From Mucidula mucida (taxonomy: Eukaryota; Basidiomycota; Agaricomycetes; Agaricales; Physalacriaceae), in assembly GCA_015501055.1 (NCBI GenBank), contig JADNYV010000054.1:146864-210863 (forward strand): 64,000 nucleotides of DNA. Direction: 5' to 3'. The notes under the pieces were generated by a model, which did not search any database, had not been told where the DNA came from, and saw nothing but the letters and a program-made list of their open reading frames with translations. Numbering within the stretch: the first letter of the stretch is position 1; each line of letters begins with the position of its first letter. A program made the translations under genes and the position numbers. Below, piece by piece: positions 44,198-53,517 of this stretch.

Positions 44198-45770
44198 TTA
44201 TAAAAGGTTCGCCCATCCAGCGTCACGGGCCTTCTTGACGACACGTTTCACTTCTTGGGAGCGAGCGCGAGTCGTGACGAGAAGAGTATCGGGCATGTCA
44301 ACGATGACCAGATCGTCAACACCGAGACACGAAATGAGTCGTCCAGACCCTGGAACGACGATGCCCCCATAAACTTGTTCGGTAAGAACTGTAGGCAATA
44401 TTCAGTGACATTGAGGAGACATACGGAAAATTGCATACCAAGACTGCTGTCACCAAGGATGCGGGGTTGGTTTTGCTCTGCAGGCAAAAGATCGGCGAGC
44501 GACGAGAAATCTCCGACGTCGTCCCAACCAAACGTTGCAGGCACAACAGCTACCTTCTTCTCTGCAGCTGCGGGCTCGGCAACAGCGTTGTCGATTGGGA
44601 TCTTCTCCAGTTTGGGCCATACCTCGGCGAGGACTTTTTCCCGCTCTTGCGGGTTGTTCCATGCTTTACCAATTTTCTTCAAGCCTTCGGCCATTTCAGG
44701 CTTATACTCTTTAAGAAGCTCCAAGAGCACAGACGCCTTGGTCACGAACATACCAGCGTTCCAGCGGTATTTACCGGTCGCGAGGTAGCCTGCTGCAGTG
44801 CGTGCATCGGGTTTTTCCTTGAAGCTGTCAACCATCCTTGCGTTTGGTGTTTCATCATCTCCGAGCTTATCCCCAAGACGGATGTATCCAAAGCCAGTGG
44901 AAGGGTATGAAGGCGCGATACCTATGGTCACTAGCAGACCTTTCTTCGCGACCTCCACTGCCTCTGCGACGGCTGAGAGGAAGGCTTCGTCGCCTGAAAT
45001 CATGTGGTCCGCAGCGAAGGAGCCAATTATAGCGTCTGGGTCGCGTTCGGCGAGGACAGCTGCGGCGAGACCGATCGCAGCCATAGAGTCCTTTGGACCG
45101 GGCTCGCAGAAAATGTTATCGGGATCGATGTCAGGGAGTTGTTCGCGAATAGCCTTGACATGACTCGGCCCAGCGACAATGGTAGTGCGTGCAGGGGAAG
45201 AAAGTGGTAATAGACGGTCCCATGTCGCCTGTATGAGAGAACGACCCTTGAGCGTGAGGTCAAGCAGGAACTTGGGGTGGTTTTCACGGGAGAGTGGCCA
45301 CAGACGCGTTCCAGCACCTCCAGCTGGAATGACCACGTAGAAACCCGGAATGTCCCTGCATTTGTGGTGGTAGGAGGAAAGCACGTTGTCTCCGAGCGGA
45401 GAGGGATGATGGTGCACATGGACCGACGGAAGGGCGGGAACGAGAGCGGGAATGGTCGGAGAAAGGAATGGTGTCCGCGAGCGCAGCTGAGGGCTCGGGG
45501 GGACCGCTGGTGTCATGAAGCCTGGAGTCCGAGAGCCATTTCCATGGTAGAGCCCGTCGCGCAGTTGATGTTCAAGGCTCGCATTAGACGCCTTGAGTTC
45601 AGCACATTCGCGCTTGAGCTCCTCGACATCTTGTTGCTACAGAAAGGTCAGGACGTCGACAAAGAGGGAAGGACTTTGCACACAGATTTCTGCATCATCG
45701 TGAGGATGGTTTGGAACATTTCGTTGACGCCGGGACTGCCATTGGACTCGACACGTCCCGCAGTGCTCAT
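44198..45770 (-). CDS. Mannose-1-phosphate guanylyltransferase of bacterial type with N-terminal coiled coil
   Basis: Would make GDP-mannose from GTP and mannose 1-phosphate. Three exons: start at 45770 (MSTAGRVESNGSPGVNEMFQ), a second from about 45637 opening with a coiled coil (QQDVEELKRECAELKASNA, SLEHQLRD), and a last from about 44390 to 44198. The catalytic part has PAGGAGTRLWPLSRENHPKF, SFAADHMISGDEAF, STGFGYIRLGDKL, FKEKP, YRWNAGMFVTKASVLLELLK, NAVAEPAAAEKKVAVVPATF, GWDDVGDFSSLADLLP, and a C-terminal GGIVVPGSGRLISCLGVDDL. This is the GGxGTRLWPLSR/PK class found in bacteria, especially as I recall it from actinobacteria. It is not the fungal Psa1/Mpg1 class, which begins ALILVGGFGTRLRPLT. 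About 115 N-terminal residues have no bacterial counterpart. Confidence 0.85.
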
Positions 45771-46469
45771 TATGGTTCTAGATGGTCGGAATATGAGTAC
45801 AATGAAAAATAAAGACCTGCGAGACTTACAGATGTTGTTAACGAGAGTAAGAAAATAAGGTGGAGGTAAAGGAGAAAAATCCGCTGCAACATGCAGGGTA
45901 TACATGTCCGAGATGATCTCGATCGAACACGTATAACGTGTCCTTTCATGCACTAGAGCTTTTCAAATTTACGAGACGCGGCGTTTCCAGGGCTTTACGT
46001 GCCAACGTTCGTCTAGCCATGTATTTCGTTGACAGCTCACGATACGCACTTGACGGTGTTGAATGAATAGCATTCAACATGCGAAATGAAGGCACGACAA
46101 CTCGCCGACCGATGATGCTCCGCTGTCGCTCAAATTTCTGGGAAATGCGTACAAGCGGAAACATTTGTGCGCACTCGTTCTGAATCTGTTGACCGACTGT
46201 TGTATTGAGGGTCATGAGGCCAATAGCCTAGGTCGCGTCAGGTGGAACGTAAAAGCCGCGTTCCGTCGATGCCTCGAGCAGCCTCAGCATCGCCTCTGAC
46301 GTGACTTCACAGCAATAAGGACACCTATCCAACTACGCAGGATCCGGATTTGAACAACCCAGCGCCCAATGAACCGGTAAGGACCCATATCTTCTTGGTA
46401 TTCTGCATATATTGCTGTTCACTCATTCATTGTATCTAATTCTATTCCTTGAACGATGATATAACTTGG
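45771..46469. other. Intergenic with one weak ORF
   Basis: A minus-strand frame at 45946-46215 encodes 89 residues with no recognised motif. The rest holds the 3' side of RIX7 and the promoter of the guanylyltransferase. No RNA gene seen. Confidence 0.3.
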
Positions 46470-47501
46470 TCAAGAGATATCCTTTTCAGGTTCTGAAGGC
46501 ATTTTAGCGTCCTTGACCATAGTCACTGGTGATCCAGCCAACTTCGACTTGAGTGCCTCATACTTTTTCCTCTGCTTCTCGCTGACACTAGGCCCCACCT
46601 TGTCCAACGCACTGATAAAGTCGGATATTCCAACGGTCACCCGAGGTCTCTCAGCGACAGAATTAGTCTCATCCAGCAGATCTAGAGCTCCCAACGTTCG
46701 TCGCAAGGCAATGACCCCGGCCTCACGAACAAGCGCAGCAAGATCAGCTCCGCTGAAGCTATCGCAGCGCTCACGTACAACATCCTCCACTTCCTGCATT
46801 GCACAGCCCAGCGGCACTTTCCTTGTCATTGTGCGCACAATTTCGGCACGCTCTTCGGGGCGCGGCAAATCGACGTAAAGCAGCTTGTCCAGTCTGCCGG
46901 GGCGCACCATCGCTGGGTCAATCATGTCCGGACGGTTGGTAGCCGCGATGACATAGACGCTCTTGCGCGCGTCCAGGCCGTCGAGCTCCGTGAGGAGCGT
47001 ATTTACAACGCGCGCTGAGGATTCAGACTAGGGAACGCGATGAATGGAGTGTCTTGCGCAAAATGTGAGAGACCCCCTACCAAGTTGTCGTCCCGGCGGG
47101 GGACGAGGGCATCCAACTCGTCGAAGAAGATCACACACGGAGACGAAGCACGCGCTCGAGAAAATACTTGGCGTACAGCTCTCTCACTCTCGCCGACGTA
47201 CTGAACGATCATATGTATGAGAATTGATTAAGACACAAGATACGGCATACCTTGTTCAGCAACTCTGGACCTTTCACGCTGATAAAATTTGCCCGAGATT
47301 CATTTGCAACCGCTTTAGCCAACAGTGTCTTCCCGCAGCCCGGTGGGCCCCAGAGCAGCACTCCACACGCCGCTTCGATACCGACCGCACTGAACAACTC
47401 TGGTCTTCTGATGGGCTGTACGATAGCCATATGAAGCTCGTCCCGAGTACGGTGCAATGCTCCAATGTCGGCCCAGGATACGTCTGGGACGGTGGCGAAA
47501 C
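46470..47501 (-). CDS. RIX7: RIX7/NVL AAA ATPase, C-terminal half (D2), severed by retroelement
   Basis: C-terminal part of the nucleolar AAA ATPase that strips factors from pre-60S ribosomes. Reading begins at the insertion edge with [20 protein letters not shown]. Then [20 protein letters not shown] (Walker A), [58 protein letters not shown] (Walker B), [60 protein letters not shown]. The lid and C-terminal tail end at the stop near 46470. All D2 motifs are intact. Its 5' continuation lies 10.8 kb away at 58269-59815. It has no promoter or start of its own, so it is probably silent except through LTR-driven transcription. Confidence 0.9.
47497..47501. repeat. Target site duplication, left copy
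   Basis: GAAAC immediately left of the LTR at 47502; identical to 58269-58273. Confidence 0.9.
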
Positions 47502-47717
47502 TGTAACCCGTAGGTACACTGTCGAGGTCCGGAGGGCCCGAAATAACACGATAAAGCAATAAGATTGAGTCCAAATGGGACCTCGGGGACCCGTAAGCGT
47601 AGAAACGGATAGAAAACAAAGCCAGTAGTCGTAGTAAAAGAGTAAGTAAAGATCGCCCGAAGGCGATCGACATAACGTTCGTGCCAAACATGTCCATATC
47701 GGGAACTCCCCGTTACA
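47502..47717 (-). repeat. 3' LTR (216 bp)
   Basis: Begins TGTAAC and ends GTTACA; compared by eye with 58053-58268, no difference was found. Confidence 0.95.
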
Positions 47718-47728
47718 CCCTCCCCCTC
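47718..47728 (-). promoter_or_regulatory. Polypurine tract of the retroelement
   Basis: Minus strand reads GAGGGGGAGGG directly before the 3' LTR, the expected place and composition for the plus-strand DNA primer. Confidence 0.8.
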
Positions 47729-47766
47729 AAGACCGAATCATCGATGAAGGTCTTGACCACAGGGCT

Positions 47767-49593
47767 TTACTCCGACTCGATAGGCGACGATTCGATGGGC
47801 GCGCTGTTTGACGCACCCCCCGCCTCGGAGGATGTAGTTCCGGTGCCTGCCATCACCACATCCCGTCCGCCCTTAGTCTTCGTCTGTCGCGCCTTATCAT
47901 CAAGATCCTTCTGGCGTAGCAGCACTCTGCGCCATCGATAAAACGCGAGATCAATCACCGGCCATCCGACTGTCTCTGGAGACCAGTATTCAAGTGCGCC
48001 TTCGAGTTTGGGCGGCATACCATATACTACGAGCCGCTCTGGTACGCCCCTCAGAATGAATTCCCATTCTCCCCGCTCATCCGCTGTGAACATAGATTCC
48101 AGGAACATCACGCACTGCATTGCCCACGGCCACGCGTCAGTGACCATCCGTATGGATACGCCAACCTCCGCGAAGAAGCACGCCAACTCGCGTACATCGA
48201 GGTTATCCACCTTCTCCACTGGGAATGGTTGAGGGGAAAACGACGGCGTGATAGTCACACCCGCCTCCGCTACTAGCTCCGCATAGAGTCCGACGCAGGC
48301 GATGAGGTGTGTCGCCGTGAGAGTGAAGCGTCGACGATTGCGGTTCGCCATCGTCTGCTTCTTGGTGTCCGGTGATAATGCCGCCACCATCTGGTGGCCG
48401 CGAACCGTCCGAAGATCCACAAATCCCTTGTCATCAGATACGTGGATGCCAGGCGCCAGCTCGGGAAGGGCGGTCCCCGCCGCCCAAACAGCAATTTGCA
48501 ACTCGGTGGCCGAGGGGCCTGCTGAGTCGGGTCGTTTGAACTTCCTGAACTCGTGATTCACCGAGAAGGTGAGCAACCGCTGCGCCGCCTCATGAGGACG
48601 CCCGCGAGACTGATGCCACCTAGGAAAGTTCTTCGCGGCCTCCGTACGCATATGTTTCAATGCAGGGGTAAGCGATATTGTCCCGTTCGTTGCGTACTCC
48701 CAGTGCTCAGCCAACCATAGAACGGCTTGCAGCAGAAAGTACGCCTCGTAGTTGCCCGGCGTTCTCGCGCTTCGCAACAGCGCTTTTGCGCTCTCCAGAT
48801 CATCAGGGAAAGCCGGATCCGCAAATATCGTCGTCTCCGGCGCTGAGTCGGCAAGGTACTCGACGATTGCTACCGTCACGGCTGCTTCCCTCAATCCGGA
48901 CCTCTTGTCAGCCGCGGTCAGTCGCGATACACGATCCGCCGCTGGGACAAGGTGCGCCAACGAATTGGGGGCCCTCATGATGTCGAACTGGGCTTTCGAC
49001 GGGTCCTCACCATAGACCATGATTATGTCTGGTGATGCCCTCTCCTCGCCTTGTCCAGCATCATCGCTGACGAAGGTCTTAGCTAGTTTGATCGCATCGG
49101 CGACCAACTTCACTTGTGTCTGGTATATTGGCTCCGTCGCATCCAGACGTAGTCGTTTCCGACTACGGTCCACATCCGACGTCACCGCTGCCTTGAGACT
49201 CGTGTTCTCCAATTGCAGCTGCTGAATGTCATGCTCGAGACGTGCGATGACTTCATCTGCTTTGGCAAGGTCCTCCGCTACGCCGGCCAACATCGCGTGA
49301 TACTGGTTGTCCCGGGCCGCAACAAAAGTAGGCTCTCGCCTCTCTTGTGGCCCGTACAAGTGTACACGATAATCGTCGCAAATCGTACACTTCCCTGCCG
49401 GGTGAGTGATCGTCCCGCAACGGTCGTTATACTCGAATGCCAGCTGGGGCACACGATAGTCGGGACGGAACGAGGTGGAGCCTGTACCGCCACGACCACC
49501 GCCACGACCGCGACCACGCCCATCAGCACCACGAAACGTGGTACCACGTGCACGACCTCGGAGGAAGTTCGACGACGACATAAGGAATAGCAA
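47767..49593 (-). CDS. Retroelement third ORF (608 codons), unknown function
   Basis: Lies between pol and the 3' LTR in the same orientation. Start at 49593 (MLFLM) or, more likely, 49581 (MSSSNFLRGRARG). Residues 10-40 form an RGG-type basic region (GRGRGGGRGG), suggesting RNA binding. Residues about 55-80 hold a Cys/His cluster (RCGTITHPAGKCTICDDYRV). Residues about 105-140 form a coiled coil (VIARLEHDIQQLQLENTSLK) followed by a basic run (RSRKRLRL). The remaining 450 residues are globular, with no motif I know, ending in a Ser/Glu tail. No signal peptide or membrane helix, so it is not a typical envelope. Coding character is strong (one frame open for 1.8 kb). It could be a second nucleocapsid-like, silencing-suppressor or captured host gene; none is shown. 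Confidence 0.85.
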   Translation of the reverse strand: MLFLMSSSNFLRGRARGTTFRGADGRGRGRGGGRGGTGSTSFRPDYRVPQLAFEYNDRCGTITHPAGKCTICDDYRVHLYGPQERREPTFVAARDNQYHAMLAGVAEDLAKADEVIARLEHDIQQLQLENTSLKAAVTSDVDRSRKRLRLDATEPIYQTQVKLVADAIKLAKTFVSDDAGQGEERASPDIIMVYGEDPSKAQFDIMRAPNSLAHLVPAADRVSRLTAADKRSGLREAAVTVAIVEYLADSAPETTIFADPAFPDDLESAKALLRSARTPGNYEAYFLLQAVLWLAEHWEYATNGTISLTPALKHMRTEAAKNFPRWHQSRGRPHEAAQRLLTFSVNHEFRKFKRPDSAGPSATELQIAVWAAGTALPELAPGIHVSDDKGFVDLRTVRGHQMVAALSPDTKKQTMANRNRRRFTLTATHLIACVGLYAELVAEAGVTITPSFSPQPFPVEKVDNLDVRELACFFAEVGVSIRMVTDAWPWAMQCVMFLESMFTADERGEWEFILRGVPERLVVYGMPPKLEGALEYWSPETVGWPVIDLAFYRWRRVLLRQKDLDDKARQTKTKGGRDVVMAGTGTTSSEAGGASNSAPIESSPIESE

Positions 49594-49833
49594 GCTGGGG
49601 TGAATTCAGCACAACACTGCTATCACCCCGGCTTAAAACTATTTTAAGTCCCGACTTGCCGCGCTGTGAGTCAAGTTCCACCTGGCTAACACACCGTCCT
49701 CATGTTGTACACCAGGGAAAAATCTGACCTCTTCGCTTATGCAGCTACCCGCGCGTTGGGAGCAATATCATTCCGATCCTTCATCATTGGAATGACACAG
49801 CCACCACGGGCAGTATCACGACCACTTTTAGGT

Positions 49834-52800
49834 CTATCCCGTCTTACGCGCTCGAGCGCGTTTTGCAGGTGTTCTTGATGTTGCACGGGCAGGCTTTGGT
49901 AAGTCCTCCCATTTCGCGACACCTTTCAATTTGAGGTACTCATCAAGCGCACTTAGATCCTTGACGTTATCTAGTGGCTCAAATGTCTCATCGCCTGACA
50001 TCCACCGAACGTGGAACCAGATCTTTGTCCGACGCCACTCGTGGTCCGCGATACCATCAACAAAGAATTCTGCGTCGGGTGACGCGCCGAAGTCATATGG
50101 TTCAGGCGCGCTACGATCTGGGAAAAGCAGTGCGTCTGACTCCTCATATGGGCGGAGCAGGCTAACGTGGAACCTGTTATGCAGGCGTCGTTTCACTAAT
50201 GTCTCGGGCAATTCCAGCGTGTACGTTGACGTCGCTGGGAATGCCTCTTCCACTGTATATGGCCCGATAAACTTAGGTAAGAGTTTTCGAGCCCTGCCTT
50301 TTGGGAAGTTAATGTTCCGAGTTGACAGGTAAACTCTCGACCCGGGCTTAATCTCGGGCTCCTCGCGACGCTTCCTGTTTGCTTTGTGAGCTTGAAACAC
50401 GCGTGCCGCTATGATTGCCTCATGCGCATCGTACAGATTCTGCATGGCTTGTGCGCCGAAGGCGCGGATACCCGGCTGGATGTTAGGGAACTCAGGAACC
50501 TCTCGAATCATCGATGGTACGTAGCCGTACACCAACTCAAAAGGTGCGAATCCTGTCGTCTCGTTTATGCTAGCATTCAGAGCAAACTCGACTAATGGAG
50601 TCTTCATCAGCCAGTCCTTCTGATCAGCGCGGATTGCTGCTCGGAAGATCTGGGCGACCGACCGATTAGCACGTTCTGTGATACCATCCGTTTGTGGATG
50701 AAACGAGGTCGACATCAGCAACTTGGCGCCCAACAAGCGATGGAGCTGCCGCCACCATGTTGACGTGAATTTAGAATCACGATCTGACACGATCGACTCT
50801 GGGAGGCCGTGCAGTCGCACAATCTCTCTCAGATAGATCAACGACAAGTCCGTCGCAGTATTCGTGGTATGTACGGGTATCAAATGCACCTGTGATGTTA
50901 ATCGACAGATGATTACCCACAGGTAATTGTATCCTTGCACCTCCGGAAATGGGCCAACAAAGTCCATTGCTATTGAGCGCCACTTTCCCGTTGGAACGGG
51001 AAGGGAGTGTAGCTTTCCAGCCGGTGCGCGATAACTTCCCTTAGCCGCATGGCATGTCTGACACGTTTTGCAGAACCTGTCGGTCATTGCGGATATCTTC
51101 GGCCACCAGTACCAGCGCCGGACATAATCAGATGTGCGTTGAGCACCGAAATGTCCCACTGTCCGGTGAGCCGTTTCCAGTATTGCTCCTCGTAGAGAGC
51201 GTTGACCTGCAGGCGACTTCGGGATGCATAGCACACGTTCGCCGCCTAGGTTATTCGTGAAAATCAGGCCCTCAGTTACTGAAAACCGTGGGTGATCTTC
51301 AGGCTTCTTGATAATCTTACTGAACAACGGATCTTCAGAGTACCACCGCCGAATGTCAGCGAGGAACTCATCATCCGTCTCCAGCGTCAGTGGCATCACA
51401 TTGTCCTTCGCGCGTGATTCGAACACAGTTGGGTTAACTGTTGGCAGCTCGTGCGGTACTTCTGGGTCAGGTTCCCGCGCCGCCTCCATCTCCGCTGCTT
51501 CAACATCACGCGGCTCAAGGCGCTCTGCCAGTTTTCGCGCCTCAGTCTGCCGACGAGTCTGCATAGCCCGCAGGTGCTCGTGGACTTCCTGCAGCCGACC
51601 ACTCGGTAAATCCTCGCCGAGTCTATCTAGACGAATATCTGCATTGGCATAGTCTTCGGGAGGCTGTACCTCATCAGGTTCGTCTGTCTCGTAGTAACGC
51701 GACAGCGCGTCCGCAACCTTATTATTGACGCCCTTCACATAGTTGATATCGAAGTCAAAACGCGCTAAGTATTCCATCCAACGCATCTGTCGGCTTGACA
51801 GCCGACGTTGCGTCTTGAAAAATTCAAGTGCTTTATGGTCGGTCACCACATGGATGCGATAACCGACTAGCTTATCTTCCCACTTTAGGAGTGCCTCGAG
51901 GATGGCTAGCGTCTCTTGCTCGAAGACTGCATAGTGCCTCTGAGAGTTTGAAAACTTCCTAGACATGAACCCCGCTGGCCGACATGTCTGCCAAGTAGGT
52001 CCTTGCCCATACATTGCACCTACACCTCTAATTGACGCGTCACAGATTACCCATATAGGTTCATCTAAGTCTGGTCGAATCGGGCGTAGGATTGGCGTTG
52101 AGCAACACAATTGTTTGATTCGCTCAAAGCATGTATCATGTATCGGTCGCCAATAGAACGGTTGATGGTTCATAGCCATTTCCGATAACGGCGTCGTATA
52201 CGCAGTGATATCCGGCAAGAAATGTCCCAGGTATGTCACCATACCCAGAAACTTCTGTACATCATTGTAATTTCGTGGTACACGCCAATTACGAATCTTC
52301 GCCAGCTTATCTGTGTCTGCATGAAGGCCACGATCATCAATCATGTGCCCTAAGCAGTCCACTTCAGCTGCGTAGAGATCTAACTTCTCCGCTTTCAGGT
52401 AGAATTCGTGCTCCCGAAGGCGCGCAAATATGAGACCCAAGTGTCTCTCATGTTCGGCTATCGAATCACTGAATACGAAGATGTCATCAAGGTAAACATG
52501 CATGAATATTCCAATATAGTCTTGGAACATCGTGTACATCAGTCTTTGGAATGTAGAGGGTGCGTTACAATCACCCTGCTGCATTACGTGACTTACAAAC
52601 GTCCCAAACACAGTTGAGAACACTGACTTCCAGACATCGCCGGGAATCGTTCGCACCTGTTCATAGGCATTTGACAAATCAATCTTGCTACGCACACGCT
52701 TGCGCGCCACGTCCAGCCGGATATGATCCTGATCTGGAAATGGCGTCACATCCTTGTGCGTATTCTCATTTCGTTTACGACAATCAATTGTCGTACGCAA

Positions 52801-53514
52801 GCTGCTATCCTTCTTTGGGACACAAAGCATTGGCGCAGCTTGTGTAGCCGTCTGACGTTCCCACCATCCCGACCGCTGATACTGCTTAATCTTCTCAAGA
52901 AGCTGCGGTTTCATGGAGTCGGGACACTTGGGCGTGTAGTACTGGTACTTCTTTGCTTCGTCGATCAGAGGAATCGTATGATTCACCTCTCTCAACGGTG
53001 GCAATTTCTCTGGTGGGCCGGCAAGTATATCTGCACAGCACTCCATCCATTGCTGACGCAACCTGGGAACGTCCTCTTCAGTCAATTCCTGGTCACTATC
53101 CTTTCTTGTTCGCATTTGGAACAGCCCCGCCGTTGCTTGAAGGGACTCCTCCAAGTTCAGACAAGGTATGTCATCAATGACTTCCGCCTGGGTCTGTGCT
53201 ACCGTCTCGTCTTCTACGTGTGTTTGAACACGCGAATAACGAGGCAGCTCCAGCTCACGCAGTAGCTCATCAATCTCGTTTAGATAGATTTTTGTCTGCG
53301 GATCGGCAATGTCCATAGCCATCGCCCGATTCGCAATATCTTCAATATCCTCAATCGTTATCCCATCCTCGGGACCTAGCAAGACCGGCAAGTGTCGACT
53401 GAGACCCGCAGATGCAGATTCATTCGATTTAGCCTTCTCGGACTCCTCGACGTGCATCCAAAGCGGAGTCGTGCGAACTTCTCGACCTTGGTTGAATACC
53501 CGAGGCGGGGACTG
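49834..53514 (-). CDS. pol: Retroelement Pol: reverse transcriptase, RNase H, integrase, chromodomain
   Basis: First ATG at 53457; the frame opens right after the UGA at 53515-53517 with 19 codons (QSPPRVFNQGREVR...). Domains by residue from that ATG: reverse transcriptase about 170-400 with QQGDCNAPSTFQRLMYTMF and the catalytic YLDDIFVFSDS near 320; RNase H about 450-580 beginning ICDASIRGVGAMYGQG; integrase HHCC zinc finger about 760-805 (HRTVGHFGAQ...CKTCQTCHAAKG); the DDE core beginning MDFVGPFPEVQG with SIVSDRDSKFTSTWW and SFHPQTDGITERANRSV; GPY/F module FIGPYTVEEAF; chromodomain about 1130-1180 (HEWRRTKIWFHVRWMSG, ETFEPLDNV). All catalytic residues visible are conserved. No protease here; it is in the upstream ORF. 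Confidence 0.96.
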   Translation of the reverse strand, partial: QSPPRVFNQGREVRTTPLWMHVEESEKAKSNESASAGLSRHLPVLLGPEDGITIEDIEDIANRAMAMDIADPQTKIYLNEIDELLRELELPRYSRVQTHVEDETVAQTQAEVIDDIPCLNLEESLQATAGLFQMRTRKDSDQELTEEDVPRLRQQWMECCADILAGPPEKLPPLREVNHTIPLIDEAKKYQYYTPKCPDSMKPQLLEKIKQYQRSGWWERQTATQAAPMLCVPKKDSSLRTTIDCRKRNENTHKDVTPFPDQDHIRLDVARKRVRSKIDLSNAYEQVRTIPGDVWKSVFSTVFGTFVSHVMQQGDCNAPSTFQRLMYTMFQDYIGIFMHVYLDDIFVFSDSIAEHERHLGLIFARLREHEFYLKAEKLDLYAAEVDCLGHMIDDRGLHADTDKLAKIRNWRVPRNYNDVQKFLGMVTYLGHFLPDITAYTTPLSEMAMNHQPFYWRPIHDTCFERIKQLCCSTPILRPIRPDLDEPIWVICDASIRGVGAMYGQGPTWQTCRPAGFMSRKFSNSQRHYAVFEQETLAILEALLKWEDKLVGYRIHVVTDHKALEFFKTQRRLSSRQMRWMEYLARFDFDINYVKGVNNKVADALSRYYETDEPDEVQPPEDYANADIRLDRLGEDLPSGRLQEVHEHLRAMQTRRQTEARKLAERLEPRDVEAAEMEAAREPDPEVPHELPTVNPTVFESRAKDNVMPLTLETDDEFLADIRRWYSEDPLFSKIIKKPEDHPRFSVTEGLIFTNNLGGERVLCIPKSPAGQRSLRGAILETAHRTVGHFGAQRTSDYVRRWYWWPKISAMTDRFCKTCQTCHAAKGSYRAPAGKLHSLPVPTGKWRSIAMDFVGPFPEVQGYNYLWVIICRLTSQVHLIPVHTTNTATDLSLIYLREIVRLHGLPESIVSDRDSKFTSTWWRQLHRLLGAKLLMSTSFHPQTDGITERANRSVAQIFRAAIRADQKDWLMKTPLVEFALNASINETTGFAPFELVYGYVPSMIREVPEFPNIQPGIRAFGAQAMQNLYDAHEAIIAARVFQAHKANRKRREEPEIKPGSRVYLSTRNINFPKGRARKLLPKFIGPYTVEEAFPATSTYTLELPETLVKRRLHNRFHVSLLRPYEESDALLFPDRSAPEPYDFGASPDAEFFVDGIADHEWRRTKIWFHVRWMSGDETFEPLDNVKDLSALDEYLKLKGVAKWEDLPKPARATSRTPAKRARARKTG

Positions 53515-53517
53515 TCA
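53515..53517 (-). promoter_or_regulatory. In-frame UGA between gag-protease and pol (candidate readthrough stop)
   Basis: Minus strand GAT TGA CAG TCC. The preceding ORF and the pol frame share the same phase: 19 sense codons lie between the stop and the pol ATG. UGA followed by C is generally the leakiest stop context. Confidence 0.6.

Noticed and set aside
47767..49593. Third ORF as a retroviral envelope
   Set aside because: No signal peptide, no membrane helix, and an RGG/coiled-coil N-terminus; nothing envelope-like is visible.
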